A stretch of DNA of 49,790 bases, taken from assembly GCF_001531445.1 (NCBI RefSeq), contig NZ_LQYA01000245.1, positions 22,672 through 72,461 on the forward strand, read 5' to 3'. This DNA comes from Sporosarcina koreensis. Its GTDB lineage: Bacteria; Bacillota; Bacilli; Bacillales_A; Planococcaceae. Of this stretch, positions 8,681 through 18,210 are shown piece by piece. Positions within the stretch are counted from its first letter, which is position 1. The number at the start of each line of letters is the position of its first letter. The translations under genes were made by a program, and so were the position numbers. The notes under the pieces were generated by a model, which saw only the letters and a list, made by a program, of their open reading frames with translations, made no database searches and was not told the DNA's origin.

Positions 8681-9131
8681 TCAATTCACCACCCCTTCTA
8701 ATTTCGACATAATCTGTTCCGTACACACTTTCCAAGCTTAAATTAATCCAACATGAGTCACCCTCCCACTCGAAACTGAAGCCGGTAACGGAAACTGTTC
8801 TTTCATCCACCATCAATGCTTCCGTAATCGTTCGTTTTATCTCACTCTCCGCTATTGGCCGAGGATAGTCAGCCGCCATAATCGCTTCAAACTCAATACC
8901 GAAGTCACTACTATACGATCGATATTTAAAGCGCTCCGTTATGCAACATTTGACGGCCCAGAATCGATAAGCATCTATTTGGTCGCCTTTAACCGCTTTT
9001 CCCGTCCCTGTGACGACAAGCTTCTCGTTTTCGTAATCGAATTTATAAGCATACACATCTTGAAGCGTTTCGACTTCCTCGTCCGCCATCAAGTCGGGGG
9101 CATCAAACGAAGGATATAGTTGATTGACCAT
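8658..9131 (-). CDS. xkdS: XkdS-like baseplate protein (DUF2634)
   Basis: The protein has 157 residues, about the family's usual length. Its start 'MVNQLYPSFDAP' and the centre 'DAYRFWAVKCCITERFKYRSYSSDFGIEFE' match the XkdS/DUF2634 (gp25-like lysozyme-fold wedge) pattern. It lies between XkdR and baseplate J, as in PBSX. Confidence 0.87.
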   Translation of the reverse strand: MVNQLYPSFDAPDLMADEEVETLQDVYAYKFDYENEKLVVTGTGKAVKGDQIDAYRFWAVKCCITERFKYRSYSSDFGIEFEAIMAADYPRPIAESEIKRTITEALMVDERTVSVTGFSFEWEGDSCWINLSLESVYGTDYVEIRRGGELSGRIRAA

Positions 9132-9464
9132 TTACATCACCTGCCCTACAACCACGAAAGTATGGCCATCTTCAATAGGAATGCATAAGACGCGATCACC
9201 AGGACGTAAAAGGAGCTCCAAACGGTAGTCTTCGACAAACGTGTCATACTCCTCATCCGGCTGCTGGAACATATTGACGACAGGCTCAATCACCTCGTAT
9301 TCCTTTTCAGGTATAGGCCGGCTGAATCCATCAACAATTAAATTTAAATCGTCATCCAACGTCCCGAGCACAGGATATCGGATGGCTTCATTTGTGGCAT
9401 TTTCAGATGTATCTGTCATGATCGCTGCTAGTTCGTTCACAAAAGAATATCTTACCATCCTCAT
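9132..9464 (-). CDS. xkdR: XkdR-like protein (DUF2577)
   Basis: The protein has 110 residues. The ending 'LRPGDRVLCIPIEDGHTFVVVGQV' is the typical OB-like C-terminus of DUF2577/XkdR proteins, small hub- or spike-associated components of contractile tails. A second ATG (9458) is also a possible start. It overlaps the XkdQ gene by 4 bases. Confidence 0.83.
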   Translation of the reverse strand: MRMVRYSFVNELAAIMTDTSENATNEAIRYPVLGTLDDDLNLIVDGFSRPIPEKEYEVIEPVVNMFQQPDEEYDTFVEDYRLELLLRPGDRVLCIPIEDGHTFVVVGQVM

Positions 9465-10552
9465 CTCCCTCTCAGTTTCAAAGTCATCATTCGAGATTGC
9501 GTGTTTCGTGAAACGCTCTCAACGATACAATCACCATTGATTGTGCCGGAATTGATTTTTATTAAGTCGCCTTTCCGTACCCATGGAATATCAGGGTGCG
9601 TAAGAGGACGATTGATTTCCGGTTTTCCTTTTTCATCTAGTATCTCTTGAGCAGCCGCTTTCGCAGCCGCCATATTGTCGAAATTCGAACTATACAAGAC
9701 TTCCTGAATAACGCCAAACTTTGTATCACCATTAACAGTTACACTGATTTTCGGTCGTTTATCCTTGTTAGGATCTTCTTTCTTCGGCGTTGCCGCCAAT
9801 ACCGTTTTGATTTTGGCTTTTTCCCTCTTCTCACCTTTGGCCAACTTCTTCTTTTTCTTAGGTTTCGGCTTCGGCTCATTCCCATAAATCTTAACTTTGG
9901 TGATAAGGTTTTCGATAGAACGTTCATCAGAACTGCTATTGACGGTTAAATCGGTAAGTTCGTAAACCGTTTTATTGGAGCCCTCCCGTACAATCTCAAA
10001 CTTTCCTGCCGTTGAACGGGGAATGAACCTTCCACCGCCCTTCAGTCTTGTTTCTTTCAAACGGCCACCGATTGTATCCCCGATATAACCGTTATACATT
10101 TTCCTAGCAAGCGGGATACTTGGTCCATCAATTTGTCCAAGTGGAATGCCTTGTTCCACCGCGATTTGCTTAATACTTGCATCAGCTTTCATCCCTGCTG
10201 GAAAGAAATAATGCTCTTTTGAAATCATTGCATTGAACGATGGGTCATATGCCGTAAATTCGACTGTATGATCTTCAGCAACCGTTTTCCACCTTTTTAT
10301 GGATCCGCGGAAGATTTCTTTCCAGCCACTCCCGTCAGTCGCTTCCAGTACAATGCGTTTATCAAGAAAAACGTGCTGATGAATCCATCCATCGGCACGT
10401 TTTACATTTTTCATTTTCACGGACACTCTCGCGGCCATTTCGCCATCCATTTCTTCATGTGTACATGAATCAATTAGATTGGTGATGTCAATTTTCGAGC
10501 CGTTTGGGGGCAGCAAGGTAAGTCGATAATCAACTTTGGTTAAATCAATCAT
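9461..10552 (-). CDS. xkdQ: XkdQ-like tail hub protein (late control D type)
   Basis: I start this at the ATG at 10552 (MIDLTKVDYRL), with GGGGTGG 5 bases upstream. The frame also offers a GTG at 10561. The protein has about 363 residues, a beta-rich N-terminus (DITNLIDSCTHEE), the hub-like segment 'FNAMISKEHYFFPAG' and a basic KPKPKKKKKLAKGEKREK linker around residue 235. The family corresponds to the gpD/gp27-like hub carrying the tail spike. Its start overlaps the LysM gene. Confidence 0.87.
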   Translation of the reverse strand: MIDLTKVDYRLTLLPPNGSKIDITNLIDSCTHEEMDGEMAARVSVKMKNVKRADGWIHQHVFLDKRIVLEATDGSGWKEIFRGSIKRWKTVAEDHTVEFTAYDPSFNAMISKEHYFFPAGMKADASIKQIAVEQGIPLGQIDGPSIPLARKMYNGYIGDTIGGRLKETRLKGGGRFIPRSTAGKFEIVREGSNKTVYELTDLTVNSSSDERSIENLITKVKIYGNEPKPKPKKKKKLAKGEKREKAKIKTVLAATPKKEDPNKDKRPKISVTVNGDTKFGVIQEVLYSSNFDNMAAAKAAAQEILDEKGKPEINRPLTHPDIPWVRKGDLIKINSGTINGDCIVESVSRNTQSRMMTLKLRGR

Positions 10553-11205
10553 TTCAACCACCCCGACGGAATGGTTAGAGTTTCTCCAGGATAAATAAGA
10601 TCAGGATTTCCACTCTTCAATTTCCCTTTATTAGCCGTCCAAAGCTCTAGCCATTTACTCGCCGAGCCTCCATAATTTCGAGCAATCGCAGACAGCGTGT
10701 CGCCTTTTTTGACTGTGTATGTTTTAGGCTTCGGTTTTATCTCACGAACCTCTTTCTTTCCGGAGGTTGCCGAATTTACTTCTTTCACTGTGAAGTCTCG
10801 CCATTCGGTCAGATCGAGCGTGTATTTCACATCCCCGTATCCATTAGGTGCACTCGGTCTAAAGTCCAAGAGGAATACAGGGATGTTCCAGTCCGTTTCC
10901 GTTACGATAAAACGTAGCTTTTTTCCATTTGCCCCTTTCGCTTCCGCCCATTTTTGAATGGTTTTACTTATCTCGTTAGGGCTCATTTCGTTTTCTCGTT
11001 CCGGAATAGCTGCCTGCTCTAATCCTGGCAACAAACCTTCCAGTGTAAATTTTATCGGCAAACGACCGCGCGGTAATTCAATTGTTCCGAGTGCGATTGG
11101 ATTAAATGTCAGTATCTTAGTTCCTATCACAACCTCCATACGAGAAGGAGCGATAGGAAGCACAAGCGCTTTATTCGTAACTGGATCAACAAATGAAAAT
11201 TGCAT
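10549..11205 (-). CDS. xkdP: LysM-containing tail protein (XkdP-like)
   Basis: The protein has 218 residues. The N-terminal 155 residues form a beta-rich tail domain. Residues 167-214 are a LysM motif (TYTVKKGDTLSAIARNYG ... PDLIYPGETLTIP). It follows the tape measure gene, as in PBSX. The protein probably sits at the tail tube-hub junction, with the LysM holding it to peptidoglycan or fixing the tape measure end. The call is secure. Confidence 0.92.
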   Translation of the reverse strand: MQFSFVDPVTNKALVLPIAPSRMEVVIGTKILTFNPIALGTIELPRGRLPIKFTLEGLLPGLEQAAIPERENEMSPNEISKTIQKWAEAKGANGKKLRFIVTETDWNIPVFLLDFRPSAPNGYGDVKYTLDLTEWRDFTVKEVNSATSGKKEVREIKPKPKTYTVKKGDTLSAIARNYGGSASKWLELWTANKGKLKSGNPDLIYPGETLTIPSGWLK

Positions 11206-11217
11206 CCCTGCACCTCC

Positions 11218-14151
11218 TTATGCATACCTATTCACCAATGCTTCACGCAATTGAGGGATAACCGCATTCCCAAATTCCTCAATGACTGCGTGTATGATAC
11301 TATCCACGTCGCCATTACCGCCATTTTCTACAGAAACGCTAACCGGCCCAAACGAAATTGATGGATTAACGCTTGCTGGCATAGGTCCAATAGGTGCCGG
11401 GTAAGTCATTGAATTAACAACTGGTTCAACCGGCTTTCCAACTAATCCCCCGCTAGCATATGGACGGATGCCGAGCATACGACCAGTTCGCTCGAATAGT
11501 TCCAGAGCTCTGTTCCGACGCCCTGACGATAACGGAATTATCATTTCAGGACCCGCTTCGCCGACAAGTCCCATATGAGGACGGTTAATATAGCCGCCGT
11601 TTGCGTATGCGGAAGCTTTTTGTTTACTTGTTTGCAATCCTGTCTCTTCAGAACCGCGCCTAGTAAATACTTTAAAGCCGGCAGAAATTCCCTTCTTTGC
11701 AAGATTGCCTTTTTCTGAAATGGCATCACCTACCGAGGCCGCACCAGTTTTGATAACGTCTAGCTTTTCTGAGAACCAATTCGCGACAGCTTCGACACCC
11801 GTCTTTAATGGCCCCCAAACGTTTTCTTCGAACCATCCAGATGCCGCTCCCCATGCCTCTTTTACAACACCGTATCCATCATCAAATTTTTCACCGATCC
11901 AACTGCCAACGACTTCGACCCCAGTGGATACGGGAGACCAGACATTTTCCTGAAACCAATCAGAAACTGGACTCCATGCCGCAGAAACAATACTCTTACC
12001 AGATTCGAACTTCTCGCCTAACCAGTTCCCTACCGCTTCGACTCCTGCTGATACCGGTGCCCAAACATTTGTCTCAAACCAATCGCTGACCGGTCCCCAA
12101 ACGAGACCTACGGCATCTTTGCCATAAGACCACATACCCGCTACAAAGTTAACTGCGTTGATAGCCCCGTCGCTGATCGGCGTCCACACAGAATCACCAA
12201 ACCAACCAGAAAAACCGGACCATTTATCTTTGATCCAGTTTCCCGCCTCGCCCGCTTTTTCTTTGATTGTGTCCCAATGACTACCGATCCACTCGCCGCC
12301 AATTGCACCTCCGATTCCGCCGATCAGACCGCCTGCAGCTCCTCCGATAGCCGTGCCGATGCCTGGAACAACAGAACCCAATGCAGCACCTGCTAATGCT
12401 CCGCCTTTTGCACCGGCAAGTCCTCCGGCTACGCCCCCGATAACCTTTGGCCGATCATCCTTTGCAGCAGTTGCAATAGCAGCTCCTCCTAGAAGTGTGC
12501 CAAGTATAGGGATTCTGCGTATCAATCGCATTCTGGCAAATCCTCCGCCACTGGGAGTTGATGGTTTAGGCGCAGGTCTTGGTTTCGGTCCGCCAGATGG
12601 TGGTAATGGTTTGCCGTATTGGTCCAGGATTACAGGCATTGGTTTCGCCGGAGTTGAAGGAGCAGACGGTTTCGCTGTCGCAACAGTAGGCGCCGACCCA
12701 GTGCCTTTGACTCCTTGCTTTCCGAACTTACCGATATGCCCCCCGACCCACTTCCCGCCTTTCAACAGTCCTCCGCCTGCTCTTAGGAAAGGAGAGAGAA
12801 GCATACTTCCAACCGCTCCTGCTAACACGGTTGCAGTTGCCGCCCCTCCGATGGATTTAGCTGATGGATCCTCGAATGCATTTTGCCAAAGACCGCCGAT
12901 TGAGCTAAGGCCTTCCTTGATACCAAGAACAATACCGTTGAAAATAGTTTTCCCAATCGACAACCCTGTTTCTTCGGCCCATGGCTTACCAGATGACTCC
13001 CACCACGAACTGACAGCGGGTTTCCCTTTATCCGTCCACCATTGGTTGATATCACCCATAATAAAACCGACTTGGCCTTGGAAATTTAAGTTCCTGAAAT
13101 CATCATTGTTCAAGTATCGGTCACGAATATAAGAGAAGCCTGTTTCTATCTTTGAAAAAGCCCATTCAGATGCACCCTCACCGGCGCTACGGACCGTTTC
13201 TTTCCAACGGCCCCAAGTTTCTTGGTTATTTTCAAGCCATTTATTAATCGCATCAAGGCGCGGTTTCATTGGTTCAAGAAAACCTGTTCCGAATGAACGG
13301 AAGATCGAACTGCGATAACCTGATAACGTAGCTAGGATACCTGCAGACGTTTTTGCGAGTTTACCCGCTCCGCCTTCAAATTTCTTTGTTAGTTCATTGA
13401 TAACGCCAGCATAACCGATCTTGTCGAAATCCTTTTTCGAAAACTTCACGTTAAAGGCTTTCAGACGTTCCATCTCGCCCATTTGAGCATCTGCTAACGC
13501 CTCCATGGCATCGGAAACCGATGAGCCCGGGGTTAGCGAGGACATGTCCGAAGCCAGGCGAAGTAGTTGTTTCGCTTGATCAACATCGCCATTAGAGACT
13601 CCGATTCCTCGGGTTAATGCAGGAAACAATTCAACCGAGCTGAATGGGGTTGTATCAGCGAATTGCCCCATCCATTTCACAAGCTCTTTTGCCTGTGTGA
13701 CGTTTCCATTTAACCAGTGGGTCATTGAGACTTCGTACTGCTCGAAACTCATGGCAGCCCCTACTGTTGCATCTTTCAATTTACCGATGCCAACGACTGA
13801 AAGGGCGATTGTTATGACGGCAGGTATGCTTGTGATCATACGTCCTATGTTCCGAATGGTGCTTGTAGCCATATCGACAGCTCGAAGCGTAAAACGATAA
13901 CTGCGGCTTGCTGTGCGGTTAATGAATGACGCTACTCGAGATGCAACGCGGGAAGCTTGGTCTACCGCTCGTAAAGTTACGGACCACCTGCCGTTTGTTA
14001 AGTCATTCAAGCGCTTATTGACTCGACGAGTTGTCTTTTCGATTGCCCCTTCAAACTTTGTAACTTGCTTTTCAGCAGAGCGGATTTCCTTGCTGTAGCC
14101 GTCTGATGCTTCGATCGGTATATCAATACGATAAACCTCTCTTTTGGCCAT
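11218..14151 (-). CDS. Tail tape measure protein (XkdO-like)
   Basis: At 977 residues this is the longest gene in the window, as expected of the tape measure that sets tail length. It has a helical, Arg-rich N-terminus (MAKREVYRIDIPIEASD), a transmembrane-like stretch near residues 110-125 (ITSIPAVITIALSVVGIGK) and a Gly/Ala-rich hydrophobic domain at 590-640. From about 660 to 830 there are three to four tandem repeats of about 46 residues, keyed on 'W.PVSDWFE.NVW.PVS.GVE.VGNWLGEKF'. The C-terminus is compact (residues 860-977). It follows the frameshifted chaperone gene, the standard order. Confidence 0.93.
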   Translation of the reverse strand: MAKREVYRIDIPIEASDGYSKEIRSAEKQVTKFEGAIEKTTRRVNKRLNDLTNGRWSVTLRAVDQASRVASRVASFINRTASRSYRFTLRAVDMATSTIRNIGRMITSIPAVITIALSVVGIGKLKDATVGAAMSFEQYEVSMTHWLNGNVTQAKELVKWMGQFADTTPFSSVELFPALTRGIGVSNGDVDQAKQLLRLASDMSSLTPGSSVSDAMEALADAQMGEMERLKAFNVKFSKKDFDKIGYAGVINELTKKFEGGAGKLAKTSAGILATLSGYRSSIFRSFGTGFLEPMKPRLDAINKWLENNQETWGRWKETVRSAGEGASEWAFSKIETGFSYIRDRYLNNDDFRNLNFQGQVGFIMGDINQWWTDKGKPAVSSWWESSGKPWAEETGLSIGKTIFNGIVLGIKEGLSSIGGLWQNAFEDPSAKSIGGAATATVLAGAVGSMLLSPFLRAGGGLLKGGKWVGGHIGKFGKQGVKGTGSAPTVATAKPSAPSTPAKPMPVILDQYGKPLPPSGGPKPRPAPKPSTPSGGGFARMRLIRRIPILGTLLGGAAIATAAKDDRPKVIGGVAGGLAGAKGGALAGAALGSVVPGIGTAIGGAAGGLIGGIGGAIGGEWIGSHWDTIKEKAGEAGNWIKDKWSGFSGWFGDSVWTPISDGAINAVNFVAGMWSYGKDAVGLVWGPVSDWFETNVWAPVSAGVEAVGNWLGEKFESGKSIVSAAWSPVSDWFQENVWSPVSTGVEVVGSWIGEKFDDGYGVVKEAWGAASGWFEENVWGPLKTGVEAVANWFSEKLDVIKTGAASVGDAISEKGNLAKKGISAGFKVFTRRGSEETGLQTSKQKASAYANGGYINRPHMGLVGEAGPEMIIPLSSGRRNRALELFERTGRMLGIRPYASGGLVGKPVEPVVNSMTYPAPIGPMPASVNPSISFGPVSVSVENGGNGDVDSIIHAVIEEFGNAVIPQLREALVNRYA

Positions 14152-14155
14152 TCAG

Positions 14156-14343
14156 TCACCTCCTGCCCGCCATGCTATTTATAGATTTCCGTTCTTCTAT
14201 TTCCTTTTCCAACTGATATTTCATTGACTCGAAAGCAAATTTTTGAATGCCATCCGGTTTGCTCATGATTTCATCAGGCAAACGTCCTGTCCTTTGAAAA
14301 ATCTCATGCAGGAGAGTTAGTTTTCCTCCTGCTCCAATGAGTT
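14156..14343 (-). CDS. -1 frameshift extension of the tail assembly chaperone
   Basis: On the minus strand the zero-frame codons ATA AAA AAC (14349-14341) form the slippery heptamer A AAA AAC, 22 bases before the short-form stop codon begins. Slipping back one base opens a frame of 61 further codons (KLTLLHEIFQRTGRLPDEIM...) that ends at a TGA 5 bases before the tape measure ATG. The product would be about 217 residues. This is the usual two-product arrangement of tail assembly chaperones. Confidence 0.8.
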
Positions 14344-14808
14344 TTTTATTAATTGGTCACTTTCGGTCCCGAATCCAGACAAGTCATCAATTTTATCGAT
14401 GATTGCGGACTTTTCACCTGCTTTCAATACTTTGTCGATCAAATCCGGACCGTTCAGCACATTCAGTTGATTCCACGCTTGTTTGTTATCCCAAAGTTTC
14501 TTGCGGTGCTCAGGAACAGTTGCATGATAAATGAGCAAGCTACGGAATTTTGTAATGTTTGTTTCCTCTGCCACTTTGACACCGCCGAGGTTTTTCGCCT
14601 TTTTGAATTTTGTAGCGCGATCCTGTAGGTCGTTGTACTCCTTTTCAGACAAGCCGCGGATATCGAATGCGAAGAACGTCTTCCCTCCGCGTGCAATCTC
14701 GATTGTCACCGTGTCGTCTTGGTTATTTTCATAAGCACCTAAAATACCGCGCAGGACATCTTCCTCCACGGCCAACAATTCATCTTGATTCAATTTTTCT
14801 TCAGTCAT
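14317..14808 (-). CDS. xkdN: Tail assembly chaperone, short form (XkdN-like)
   Basis: The protein has 163 residues, acidic and helical, beginning MTEEKLNQDELLAVEEDVLRG. It matches XkdN in length, composition and place between the tail tube and tape measure. It coats the tape measure during tail assembly and is not expected in the virion. Translation is likely to shift near residue 156 to make a longer form (see the extension at 14156-14343). Confidence 0.88.
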   Translation of the reverse strand: MTEEKLNQDELLAVEEDVLRGILGAYENNQDDTVTIEIARGGKTFFAFDIRGLSEKEYNDLQDRATKFKKAKNLGGVKVAEETNITKFRSLLIYHATVPEHRKKLWDNKQAWNQLNVLNGPDLIDKVLKAGEKSAIIDKIDDLSGFGTESDQLIKNSLEQEEN

Positions 14809-14824
14809 CTATAATTCCCTCCGA

Positions 14825-15268
14825 TTATGCAGCGTCTGTACGAAGCACGCCTGTAAAGTTTAAGTTCGCACCTTTTGAACGATCTTTTAATCCGGTCAGT
14901 GCTTTTTGAAGCATGATTGAATCGCGGATAATCGTTTCTGTGAATGTCAAAGTCAACGAGTAGTTCGTTGGGATAGCCCAAGTGATTTTTTTACCCGCTG
15001 GATTGTAGTCCGTATTCGTAAAGCTAACCGACATCTGCCACGTGTTCACTTCCGCCAGAAAGTTGCCATCCTCGTCATACAACTCCCCGTCTTTGCCCGT
15101 CAGGATGTTCCGCGGATCGAATTCGCCCGCATCTAATGCCTCCTGAATTTCAGGTGGCAAGTTTGCACGAAATGTCCAATCCCTGTTCAAAACTTCACCG
15201 GGAGTGACGTTAGCAATTGTCACGTCTCCATCTGGCACACATGATCTAAAAATATAGCGTCCATCCAT
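14825..15268 (-). CDS. xkdM: Tail tube protein (XkdM-like)
   Basis: The protein has 147 residues, beta-rich, starting MDGRYIFRSCVPDGDV and carrying 'VNTWQMSVSFTNTDYNPAGK' and 'TLTFTETIIRD', consistent with the XkdM family of contractile tail tubes. Length is that of the family. It lies directly after the sheath gene, and together they form the sheath-tube pair. Confidence 0.9.
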   Translation of the reverse strand: MDGRYIFRSCVPDGDVTIANVTPGEVLNRDWTFRANLPPEIQEALDAGEFDPRNILTGKDGELYDEDGNFLAEVNTWQMSVSFTNTDYNPAGKKITWAIPTNYSLTLTFTETIIRDSIMLQKALTGLKDRSKGANLNFTGVLRTDAA

Positions 15269-15285
15269 TCTTCATTACCTCCCTA

Positions 15286-16674
15286 TCAATACTGGAATCC
15301 GAATGCAAGATAAGCCTTCTCAAGCCCGTCCAGATCGACCAGATTATCAAATTTGAACCACGCGGAATCACCTTCTGGAGCTGTATCCGGATCAACAATC
15401 ATTTCACCCGATAACAGACCACCTTCTCGGGTCATTTGCCCGATTTCGCCGTTTGCCAGGGTGATCAAGAATTGTCTTCCGTCTGGACTGTTGTCCACGT
15501 TATTAGACATAGCTCTTGAAATTTGTGTTGTGATTCGGTCAATCAGCTCATAACGCGTCCTTACACGGCGCAACTTCTTCCATCCTTCATCCTCATCTTC
15601 GCCAAGCGAGACAAGCGTGTTGATGCCGTAGTCAATCTGAGGGATGCCGTCTGCATTGAGTGAGAACACCATCATGCCGTTTCGGGCCGCTTCGTCGTAC
15701 TGAGAGGCTGTCAGCTCCCCTTCGATGCCTACACCGCCCGTAATGATCCTTCCTGTCAAACTAGATTTGTAGGAACCAGAAATGAATTCTCCAAGCACAC
15801 GAGCCGCCGCTGTCGCGCCCACTAGTACGCCTGTGGTCGTTTGTACACCATTTCCGATATAAGCAACCGCGAAGTCGTTGAAAGCCTTTGCGTGAGAAAT
15901 GCGAGTATCAAAATCGACTGATGGCTTCTCTCCTACAAACATCGTCATGCGATACCCTTCACCAATTTTCCGGCGAACGAATGCATGAAGTGCTGCATGA
16001 ATGACAGGGTCTTCCGAATCAACTGTAATCGAATCATAGAACTTCGTTTCGGTTTTCCCGAACGATGTCGTATAGTCTTCAGCTACCGTCTCCAGATCCG
16101 TCCCACCTGTCAATTCTTTATTGATGGTTGCTTTCACAACTCCTGAATCAGTTGCAGTTGCACTCAGGTACTTACTTCTCGCAGTCACTTCTGCAACAAG
16201 TGCTGTCGCTTCCCCTTCACCTGCATCGAACGTCAATGATTCGATTTGACGACCACCTTCAAAAACAAGGAGCTCTTTTTGTGACGGGTCGAGGGCGTCC
16301 CTGACAGTTACGAAAAATTGTCGGGATGTCGGATATTTAGTCTTCAATTCCAACGACCCTGTCTCCCCAACTGTTAAACTAGCTGTCGAAGGGCTTCCAC
16401 CAGTACCGATACGAACGGCATGAACAACATAGGCTCCGCCTTCGAAAATCTCTCTAACAACATCTGCACCCACTCCAGTTCCAATCTTTTCTTTCACTTC
16501 ATCTCTGTTTTCAACCGTGATGATTTGTCCGATTGGTCCCCAATTGGCTTTAATTACAGCAGCACCCACACCAAGCGCTCTCGCAAATCGTGAAAAGCCA
16601 CCCGCGTTATACCATCGGGTATATACACCAGGACGGGATTTCTGCTCGCCTAGCTTAAACATTGCTCCAATCAT
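15286..16674 (-). CDS. xkdK: Tail sheath protein (XkdK-like)
   Basis: The protein has 462 residues. The N-terminus 'RPGVYTRWYNAGG' and the C-terminal region from about residue 340 ('DYGINTLVSLGEDEDEGWKKLRRVRTRYELI') fit the conserved phage tail sheath fold. It forms the contractile outer layer of the tail, so this is a myovirus-type phage. The first ATG has AAAGGTG upstream. Met5 is an alternative start. The call is secure. Confidence 0.94.
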   Translation of the reverse strand: MIGAMFKLGEQKSRPGVYTRWYNAGGFSRFARALGVGAAVIKANWGPIGQIITVENRDEVKEKIGTGVGADVVREIFEGGAYVVHAVRIGTGGSPSTASLTVGETGSLELKTKYPTSRQFFVTVRDALDPSQKELLVFEGGRQIESLTFDAGEGEATALVAEVTARSKYLSATATDSGVVKATINKELTGGTDLETVAEDYTTSFGKTETKFYDSITVDSEDPVIHAALHAFVRRKIGEGYRMTMFVGEKPSVDFDTRISHAKAFNDFAVAYIGNGVQTTTGVLVGATAAARVLGEFISGSYKSSLTGRIITGGVGIEGELTASQYDEAARNGMMVFSLNADGIPQIDYGINTLVSLGEDEDEGWKKLRRVRTRYELIDRITTQISRAMSNNVDNSPDGRQFLITLANGEIGQMTREGGLLSGEMIVDPDTAPEGDSAWFKFDNLVDLDGLEKAYLAFGFQY

Positions 16675-16679
16675 CTATT

Positions 16680-16952
16680 TCACACCTTTCTTTTCTTGAA
16701 TTGTTCAATCGCTCCTTGAACTTGAGAGCGTGACAGTTTTTCCCCTTCAACCAACGATAAAGCGCCCGCCAACACTTCCGGCAGTACGCCAAAAGCAGAA
16801 GGGGACGCTTGGATTTCTTCTCTTGTATAAAGTGTTTCAACCGCAAATGCTTTGTTCGATTCTGACTCGGCCTTCACTTCAGGCTTCGGAACTACCGCAT
16901 TTGCCACCTGCTCCGCAGTCACTTCTGGGATCTTGTTTTTTTCATTCGACAT
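16680..16952 (-). CDS. YqzN/YkzM-like small protein
   Basis: I start this at the ATG at 16952 (MSNEKNKIPEV), with AGAGGTGGAGAGG upstream, giving 90 residues. The C-terminal 45 residues follow the YqzN/YkzM pattern 'LYTREEI..SP.AF...PEVLAGAL ... SRSQV..AIEQFKKRKV'. Such proteins sit just before the sheath gene in PBSX and skin, as here. Function is not known. Confidence 0.78.
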   Translation of the reverse strand: MSNEKNKIPEVTAEQVANAVVPKPEVKAESESNKAFAVETLYTREEIQASPSAFGVLPEVLAGALSLVEGEKLSRSQVQGAIEQFKKRKV

Positions 16953-17781
16953 GGACCTCTCCACCTCTTTTCTCATCAAAATAAGTGTGTTTCAAGAACG
17001 GATACACTTCCAGTTCTCTCAGCACGCCGAATCTCACTGTTAATCTGATTTGCCCATCTCTAAACGGGTCGTAGCCGTCATCTGCAGACACTTCCAAGAA
17101 ACGCATCTTTGATTTATCCGACATCCACGCCACATGATCTATCGCCAATTGGCGAGTAATCCTGTCAACGTATTGTCTACGAATTGATGCATCAGGCGTG
17201 ATCACATGCCCGTTAAGTTGCATAGTGATCCATGCACCCCAGTTCATCGGTTCGACTCTTGTTGTCGCGTCTGTCCGCCAGTAAAGAGCCGGAGTAACAT
17301 TGGACGGTGACCATATCGTCGGGTCGAGTTGCAATGACGGGAAGTTCTTCATCGACCATGCTTGCATCGCTTGCACGGGATCCGGCTCAATCGGTTGATG
17401 CAGCAACCATGCCAGTGAGTAGATTTGAAAGCGCAAGCCACGTGTCAGTGCGTCCCATTCATCATCCACGATGTCCTCTGACGCTGTTCCAATGTATTCG
17501 GCATAGTGAGGAACACCGTTTACATCAAAACGCTTCTGATGAAGCGCTGAAATGACTTCTTTCGATACGGCATCTACTTGTTTAAACGTCGTGCGTCTGA
17601 CATATGGCCACACTTCATATAACGACGTGTAATCCGCATATGCCTGTCCGACGTCCTGTGACGCTTCTCTCAATACTAATGACGGTTTCGGAAGGTCCGG
17701 CCCAGCCGCGGACGGCTCCCAAACCTCGCCATTGACCATCGGAACATTCGCAACAAGGATATTCCTTAATTCATCGCGCAT
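16942..17781 (-). CDS. Tail terminator / neck protein
   Basis: I start this at the ATG at 17781, which overlaps the upstream TAA by one base and has GGGAGGG before it. The product has 279 residues. The open frame runs 48 bases further but lies inside the previous gene. Centre and C-terminus contain 'IYSLAWLLHQPIEPDPVQAMQAW' and 'RDGQIRLTVRFGVLRELEVYP'. Position between the HK97-gp10-like gene and YqzN/sheath matches the XkdJ/tail terminator slot. It likely caps the tail tube at the neck. The assignment is by position more than by motif. Confidence 0.72.
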   Translation of the reverse strand: MRDELRNILVANVPMVNGEVWEPSAAGPDLPKPSLVLREASQDVGQAYADYTSLYEVWPYVRRTTFKQVDAVSKEVISALHQKRFDVNGVPHYAEYIGTASEDIVDDEWDALTRGLRFQIYSLAWLLHQPIEPDPVQAMQAWSMKNFPSLQLDPTIWSPSNVTPALYWRTDATTRVEPMNWGAWITMQLNGHVITPDASIRRQYVDRITRQLAIDHVAWMSDKSKMRFLEVSADDGYDPFRDGQIRLTVRFGVLRELEVYPFLKHTYFDEKRGGEVHVE

Positions 17782-18209
17782 TATGTTCCCTCCCAATACT
17801 TCCGGACAACACGCTGAATCTCCGGCCACTTCTTATCTGCTGTCGGTCGGATAATCGGCTGCGCAGGCATCCCTTTGGTTTGTTTAGCAAACACAACTTT
17901 TCCGCCCATCGTGAAGCGCATTGCTTGAGCACGAACCGGAACGATAGGCGTCCGGTGCGGACCGTATATCCCCGTTCCTTCCTCCAAGTACGTTCCTACC
18001 ATGGAACCATGGGCGAGGTACGCAGTGGCACCTTTTTTGGTCTTATCACCGCCACCGTGAATAGCACGCCTGGTATTACCGGTGCGATCCGTCCACGCTG
18101 CGTTCATTTTCGCTTCGGATTCCAAGGTTTTACCAATATTTATAGCTAACAGGTGCAATCCTGCTCTTTTGCGGTCAATGTATTCTTTTGTCTGTTCTCC
18201 AAAGGCCAT
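17781..18209 (-). CDS. HK97 gp10-like / XkdI-like neck protein
   Basis: The protein has 142 residues. The start MAFGEQTKEYIDRKRAGLHL, the segment 'NAAWTDRTGNTRRAIHGG', the glycine-rich turn 'LAHGSMVGTYLEEGTGIYGP' and the ending 'ADKKWPEIQRVVRKYWE' fit HK97 gp10-type minor head-tail proteins. It takes part in head-tail joining and precedes the tail terminator. Confidence 0.85.
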   Translation of the reverse strand: MAFGEQTKEYIDRKRAGLHLLAINIGKTLESEAKMNAAWTDRTGNTRRAIHGGGDKTKKGATAYLAHGSMVGTYLEEGTGIYGPHRTPIVPVRAQAMRFTMGGKVVFAKQTKGMPAQPIIRPTADKKWPEIQRVVRKYWEGT

Positions 18210-18210
18210 T

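Noticed and set aside
12353..13132. 259-codon plus-strand open frame
   Set aside because: It lies antisense to the tape measure gene, over its Gly/Ala/Pro-rich part, and has biased composition with no ribosome binding site. It is a shadow.
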